DNA of 64,000 nucleotides from Desulfobacterium sp. (GTDB lineage Bacteria > Desulfobacterota > Desulfobacteria > Desulfobacterales > Desulfobacteraceae), in NCBI GenBank assembly GCA_030145245.1, contig JAQYWC010000053.1, forward strand, positions 62,001 to 126,000, in the 5' to 3' direction. Position numbers and translations under genes: made by a program. Below are positions 59,691-64,000 of the stretch, piece by piece. How positions within the stretch are numbered: position 1 is the stretch's first letter; each line of letters starts with the position of its first letter. The notes beneath the pieces are model-generated. The model saw only the letters and a list, made by a program, of their open reading frames with translations, searched no databases and was not told the origin of the DNA.

Positions 59691-61817
59691 ATGAAAGCAG
59701 GTAGTGTTCTGTCCAGGCTGACAACGGTTTCTCTACTGTCCCTTCTGTTTTTAGGCGGAAGCGTTGGCACTGGCTGGAGTGAAGATGTAAACAACCCGGT
59801 CCATGAGCTTGAAGAGGTGGTTGTCACCGCCACAAACAAGATGAAAGTGGTGGATACCCCCGCCAGTATCTCCATTATCACGGCTGAAGAACTTGAACAG
59901 ATGGGCGCAAACAATATCATTGAGGCGTTGAGGAAAATTCCCGGGGTGGATGACACCAGCGCCAAGGATTCCGCCATCACCATCCGGGGGAACAGGAGCG
60001 CCATGGCCGGAGGTCCTGTGATCCTCATCGACGGCATTCCCCAGAAGGTGGGCGACTACCAGTATGACGAGTTCAGCTTTATCCCGGTCTCCCAGATAGA
60101 GCGGATCGAGGTGCTGCGGTCGGCCGGTATTGCCTACGGACCCGGGGCAGCCCGGGGGGTGATCAACATCATCAGCAAAAAGGGAACCGCAGACAGTGCT
60201 TTTGGGTTTGACGGCGGCGCCTCCTATGGCTCCTGGAACACCCACAACGAATATGCCGGGATCTCCGGCGGACAGAACAGCTGGGATTACTATTTCAACG
60301 CCACCAACTATCATACGGACGGGTATGAGGATGAAGAGACCGACCGGAACTCCGCCCTGTTTCGTCTCGGGTACACGATTCCGGACGGCCCGCGGATCGG
60401 CTTCAAGGGAAATTTTATGAAGCGGGACTCCGATTTTGCCTACGGGTTTGTGAAAAAGGACTGGCACCTGGATAATTATCGCGACAAGAGTCATTTCCCG
60501 GTGAGTGAAACCGATCCGACCCTGTGGTGGCATACGGAAAAAGAGCAGGAGGAGTCCACCCTTGCCCTGGAACTCTCCCAGCGGACCGGCAGCCATTTCT
60601 ACGATGCCTCCCTCTCCTGGACCGGTTATGATGAGGATTACCGGGACCTGCATTACCTCCGGGTGAAACCCAAGAGTATCTACCATGACGATAAACGCCA
60701 GGACTCCTATGCCATGACCGCTTCCGGGGGCTGCCACCTTGATTTTGGCCAGGTAAGCTACACCCCCACCTTGGGCGTTAATTTCGAGCAGATGAAGTTC
60801 GACCAGACCCGGGCCTATCCCAACGATACCGGCAAGAACACCGACAAGTACGATTTCGACATTGACCAGAAGCAGTATGGACTGTTCTGGGACAACGATT
60901 TCCTCTTTGCCGGGCAATGGGGGTTGAAGGCGGGTGGTCGTGTGGACCGGGTGGAGGTGGAGTTTGAGGACAAGGTGCCCACCCGGGTGGATGAGTCCAC
61001 CACCATGTTCAGCTGGATCATTGCCCCGGGCTACCGTTTTTCTGACCGGGGGTCTGTTTATCTTTCCGCTGCCAGAAATTATTGGTATCCCACCCCCCGC
61101 TACTATGCCTGGGCCGCTGAAAAGGGAGAGGATATCAACCGCCCCGAAGACCTGAAACCCGAGGAGTCCATCACCTATGAGATCGGGTACAAGCACATGT
61201 TTTCCGAGATGCTGACCATCAATCTCACCACCTATTATGCTTTTTACAATGACAAGTTCTCCACGGTGTACGCGCCTGGCAGCACCAAATCAAAGGGGCA
61301 GAAGAATGTGGGGGATGCCGAGGCCAAGGGGATCGAGCTGGAGGTGGACGGCCGGTTGAATCAATATGTCGGTTACCGCTTTTCCGGAACCCTCCAGGAT
61401 ATCGAGTGGACCTCCGGCGAGATGAGTGTGTACATGCACCCGTCCGACAAAAAGGAGATCCAGGAGCTTGACGGGTATCAGATCTACGATATTCCCGAGG
61501 TGAGCTATGTTTTCGGGCTTGATTTCTATCCCTTGGAGGGGCTCAAGCTCAGTGCCGACGTCAACTACACCGGATCCAAGTATGTGGATTACCTGAACCG
61601 CATCAAGTATGACAACAAGACCACCCTGGATCTGTATCTTTCCTACACCCGGAATAACTGGAGATACTGGATCAGCGGCAAGAACGTGTTTGACGAGGAG
61701 ATCGAACGGGTGAGCAACAGCACCGGTAACCTGACCGGTCCGGATGGGGAGTATGACAACGCCTATTATGTCCGGGACGGCGCCTATGTTGAGGCGGGTG
61801 TGAACTACAGGTTCTAA
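59691..61817 (+). CDS. TonB-dependent outer-membrane receptor, probably for corrinoids (BtuB-like)
   Basis: A 708-residue outer-membrane protein. The ATG after AAAAGGAG gives a signal peptide (MKAGSVLSRLTTVSLLSLL, cleavage near GWSED). ELEEVVVTATNKM is the TonB-box/plug start, the plug has SIITAEELEQMGANNIIEAL and VLIDGIPQKVG-like segments, and the rest is a 22-strand-type barrel ending in the C-terminal signature AYVEAGVNYRF with a terminal Phe. The riboswitch makes cobalamin or another corrinoid the likely ligand. No btuFCD genes follow. Confidence 0.9.
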   Translation: MKAGSVLSRLTTVSLLSLLFLGGSVGTGWSEDVNNPVHELEEVVVTATNKMKVVDTPASISIITAEELEQMGANNIIEALRKIPGVDDTSAKDSAITIRGNRSAMAGGPVILIDGIPQKVGDYQYDEFSFIPVSQIERIEVLRSAGIAYGPGAARGVINIISKKGTADSAFGFDGGASYGSWNTHNEYAGISGGQNSWDYYFNATNYHTDGYEDEETDRNSALFRLGYTIPDGPRIGFKGNFMKRDSDFAYGFVKKDWHLDNYRDKSHFPVSETDPTLWWHTEKEQEESTLALELSQRTGSHFYDASLSWTGYDEDYRDLHYLRVKPKSIYHDDKRQDSYAMTASGGCHLDFGQVSYTPTLGVNFEQMKFDQTRAYPNDTGKNTDKYDFDIDQKQYGLFWDNDFLFAGQWGLKAGGRVDRVEVEFEDKVPTRVDESTTMFSWIIAPGYRFSDRGSVYLSAARNYWYPTPRYYAWAAEKGEDINRPEDLKPEESITYEIGYKHMFSEMLTINLTTYYAFYNDKFSTVYAPGSTKSKGQKNVGDAEAKGIELEVDGRLNQYVGYRFSGTLQDIEWTSGEMSVYMHPSDKKEIQELDGYQIYDIPEVSYVFGLDFYPLEGLKLSADVNYTGSKYVDYLNRIKYDNKTTLDLYLSYTRNNWRYWISGKNVFDEEIERVSNSTGNLTGPDGEYDNAYYVRDGAYVEAGVNYRF

Positions 61818-61871
61818 CTTCTTAGCTCTGGTCTCTTTGGTTCCGGCCTGTCCGGATCAGGGGATAAAACA

Positions 61872-61911
61872 AAAGCAGGGGATCCCTATATCGTGGGAAC
61901 CCCTGCTTTTT
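61872..61911. terminator. Bidirectional terminator between the receptor and uraA
   Basis: AAAGCAGGGGATCCC pairs with GGGAACCCCTGCTTT over a short loop, with T-runs on both strands. It serves the convergent receptor and uraA-side transcripts. Confidence 0.85.
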
Positions 61912-61974
61912 ATGTTTTCAACTGCCCCCTGCACCTTGAAAGGCTGAACCAGGTCGGGGGGAGTGTTTTTCCGG

Positions 61975-63225
61975 TTACGCCTCTTTGCTGTTGGGCAGGA
62001 TAAGGTTCATGGCCACCCCGAGGATGCCGGCAAGGCCGATGCCCTGGAGGGAGAATTCGCCTGCGGAAAAGCTCATGCCGCCGATGCCGAATACAAGGAT
62101 CAGACCCACAATGGACAGGTTCCTCGCCTCTGTTAAGTCTTCGCCTGATTTCACAAGGGTGTTGAGGCCGATCACCATGATCGCTCCGAATAGAAGGAGC
62201 ATGATGCCGCCCATGACCGGTGTCGGGATGGTCTGGAGCAGGGTGCCGAATTTGCCGACAAATGCCAGGAGGATCGCCGCAATGGCAGCCCAGGTCATGA
62301 CAGCCGGGTTAAACACCCGGGTCAGGGCCACAGCGCCGGTGACTTCGGAATAGGTGGTGTTGGGCGGTCCGCCCAGCATGGCTGCAAGGCCGGTTGCGAC
62401 GCCGTCGCCCAGCATGGTGTTCTGGATGCCGGGATCTTCGACATAGTTTTTTCCCGTGACACCGCTGATGGCCAGGACATCCCCAAAGTGCTCGATGGCA
62501 GGAGCGATGGCAATGGGAACGATGTAAAAAATCGCCTGGAGGTTCCATTCGGGAAAGGTGAATTCAGGCATGGCCAGCCAGGGGGCTGCCGCAATGGGTG
62601 CAAAATCCACGATTCCGAAAATAAGGGAGAGGATGTATCCTGCAATGATGCCGCAGAGGATGGGAATCAGCCGGAGGATGCCCCGGCCAAGTATGGAGAC
62701 CAGCACGGTCACCGTAAGCGAGCTGAGGGAGATGATCATGGCTGTTCGTTCAGGAAACAGGACAAAGGAGCCGTCCCCTGTTTTTCCCATGGCCATGTGC
62801 ACAGCCACCGGCGCCAGGATCAGGCCGATCACCATGATGACAGGTCCTGTGACAACCGGGGGAAGTACCCGTTTGATGATGCCGCTTCCCTGCCACCGGA
62901 TGAGAAAGCTCAACAGGATGTAAACAACGCCTGCAGCACACAGGCCGCACATGGTGCCCGGGATGCCCCAGGTCTGTACTCCGTACATGATGGGGGGGAT
63001 AAAGGCAAAGGAGGAGGCCAGGAATATCGGGACTTTTCCTTTGGTGATGACCTGGAAGACCAGGGTTCCAGCGCCTGCGGTGAAAAGTGCTACATTCGGG
63101 TTAAGGCCTGTGAGTAGCGGCACCAGTACCAGTGCGCCAAATGCCACAAAGAGCATCTGGGCTCCTAACAGGGCATCCTTAATCCGGAAATTGTACTCTG
63201 TTGATGAATTGCTGCTCTCCGACAT
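61975..63225 (-). CDS. uraA: Uracil permease (NCS2 family)
   Basis: A 416-residue nucleobase:cation symporter-2 protein with about 14 segments. Signatures: ASSFAFIPPIMYG, LPPVVTGPVIMVIG, the key Glu region PIAIAPAIEHFGDVLAIS and GLAAMLGGPPNTTYSE. It imports uracil with protons. It lies 32 bases downstream of upp, so uptake and salvage are co-transcribed. Confidence 0.93.
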   Translation of the reverse strand: MSESSNSSTEYNFRIKDALLGAQMLFVAFGALVLVPLLTGLNPNVALFTAGAGTLVFQVITKGKVPIFLASSFAFIPPIMYGVQTWGIPGTMCGLCAAGVVYILLSFLIRWQGSGIIKRVLPPVVTGPVIMVIGLILAPVAVHMAMGKTGDGSFVLFPERTAMIISLSSLTVTVLVSILGRGILRLIPILCGIIAGYILSLIFGIVDFAPIAAAPWLAMPEFTFPEWNLQAIFYIVPIAIAPAIEHFGDVLAISGVTGKNYVEDPGIQNTMLGDGVATGLAAMLGGPPNTTYSEVTGAVALTRVFNPAVMTWAAIAAILLAFVGKFGTLLQTIPTPVMGGIMLLLFGAIMVIGLNTLVKSGEDLTEARNLSIVGLILVFGIGGMSFSAGEFSLQGIGLAGILGVAMNLILPNSKEA

Positions 63226-63257
63226 TCTTTACGTCTCCTCCTTACTTATATCAATGG

Positions 63258-63884
63258 TTATTTGGTTCCAAAAATCTTGTCGCCGGCATCGCCCAGCCCG
63301 GGAAGGATGTAACCTGCTTCGTTGAGGCGCTCGTCAATGGACGCCACATAGATGTCCACATCCGGGTGTGCGTCTTCGATCTTTTTGATTCCCTCGGGGG
63401 CTGCCACCAGGAAGAGTCCCTTGATCTTGGTGCATCCCGCTTTCTTCAGCAGATCGATGGTGGCCAGCAGGGTGCCGCCGGTGGCCAGCATGGGGTCGAG
63501 GATCAGTGCGATCCGTTCATCCATGGCGCTTGCGGTCTTGACATAGTATTCAACCGGCTGCAGGGTCTCTTCATCCCGGTAAAATCCGACAACGCTTACC
63601 TTGGCCGACGGGATCAGGTCGATCACCCCGTCCATCATGCCGAGGCCCGCCCTGAGGATGGGCACGATGGTGATCTTTTTGCCCTTGATTCTGTCAACTT
63701 CCACAGGTCCGGCCCATCCTTCGATGGTTTTGGCCTCGGTTTCCATATCCTGTGTCGCCTCGTAGGTGAGGAGTCTCGCCACTTCCGATGAAAGGTCCCT
63801 GAAGTCCTTGGTGGTTATATCTTTCTGCCTCATCAGTCCCAGTTTATGCTTTATGAGTGGATGGTCTTTTACGTAGACAGCCAT
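63258..63884 (-). CDS. upp: Uracil phosphoribosyltransferase
   Basis: A 208-residue enzyme that makes UMP from uracil and PRPP. Signatures: [16 protein letters not shown] at the N-terminus, [31 protein letters not shown] (the PRPP loop) and [17 protein letters not shown] at the C-terminus. It is first in the upp-uraA pair, with its promoter in the last 115 bases of the window. Confidence 0.96.
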   Translation of the reverse strand: MAVYVKDHPLIKHKLGLMRQKDITTKDFRDLSSEVARLLTYEATQDMETEAKTIEGWAGPVEVDRIKGKKITIVPILRAGLGMMDGVIDLIPSAKVSVVGFYRDEETLQPVEYYVKTASAMDERIALILDPMLATGGTLLATIDLLKKAGCTKIKGLFLVAAPEGIKKIEDAHPDVDIYVASIDERLNEAGYILPGLGDAGDKIFGTK

Positions 63885-64000
63885 GTCTCCTCCTTTTAAT
63901 ATTTAATGTTATAGATGTTGATCGATTGATAAATCCACCAAGTTTATGAAAAAAGTGGTGCCATAGTCAAGAAAAATGAGTGTTATGTTGATATTTTTTT

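Noticed and set aside
59751-61196. 481-codon minus-strand frame over the TonB receptor
   Set aside because: Antisense shadow; the plus strand has a signal peptide, plug and barrel signature behind a riboswitch.

Overview
The window looks like chromosomal DNA of an anaerobic, Gram-negative Desulfobacterota organism (Desulfobacterales-like, probably a sulfate reducer). This is inferred from gene content: an oxygen-independent class III ribonucleotide reductase, a methylene-THF-reductase-type Fe-S protein next to a membrane cytochrome b, a ferredoxin-domain amine dehydrogenase in a branched-chain-type transport operon, corrinoid-controlled genes, and a TonB-dependent outer-membrane receptor. No rRNA, tRNA, CRISPR array, prophage or intact insertion sequence was found.

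Layout. 1-10.5 kb: the tail of an MBL-fold hydrolase, a PhaC-like DUF3141 protein, an EamA transporter, then a minus-strand operon under a cobalamin riboswitch (sodium symporter, O-methyltransferase/DUF2284 fusion, two B12-binding radical SAM enzymes). This operon resembles the bzaC-bzaD-bzaE part of anaerobic benzimidazole (B12 lower-ligand) synthesis and is the most interesting locus here. 10.5-21.9 kb: signalling, with a PilZ protein, a compact che cluster (cheA-cheD-HDOD-cheY-cheX-cheB), a diguanylate cyclase, an HD protein and a hybrid histidine kinase that runs into panC. 21.8-31.4 kb: housekeeping and cofactor genes (panC, mobB, a shikimate-kinase-like gene with a molybdate-type regulator, nrdD-nrdG-alr, a Nudix hydrolase). 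31.6-33.5 kb: an MFS exporter with a MarR repressor and a perfect palindromic operator. 33.7-36.2 kb: a visibly A+T-rich island of orphan genes, one apparently frameshifted and one probably 5'-truncated. 36.3-45.1 kb: a GntR-controlled Liv-type ABC transporter plus two flavoprotein subunits, likely for uptake and oxidation of an N-methylated or cyclic amino acid. 45.3-50.9 kb: yggT, a DivIVA protein, two PilT-family ATPases, a Zn-ribbon/pseudo-receiver protein and a CoA-transferase/GNAT fusion. 51-56.8 kb: coaX, a YbbR lipoprotein, folP, ftsH and tilS. 56.8-58.6 kb: the cytochrome b/Fe-S/MetV-like module. 58.9-63.9 kb: a DUF1456 protein, a second cobalamin riboswitch with a BtuB-like receptor, then uraA and upp.

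Two cobalamin riboswitches, each followed by an intrinsic terminator, show that corrinoid supply controls both a putative lower-ligand/methylation operon and outer-membrane corrinoid uptake. Two loci (11.8-11.95 kb and 31.5 kb) carry the same REP-like palindrome family. Functions are assigned from motifs and recalled family knowledge; no database search was possible.
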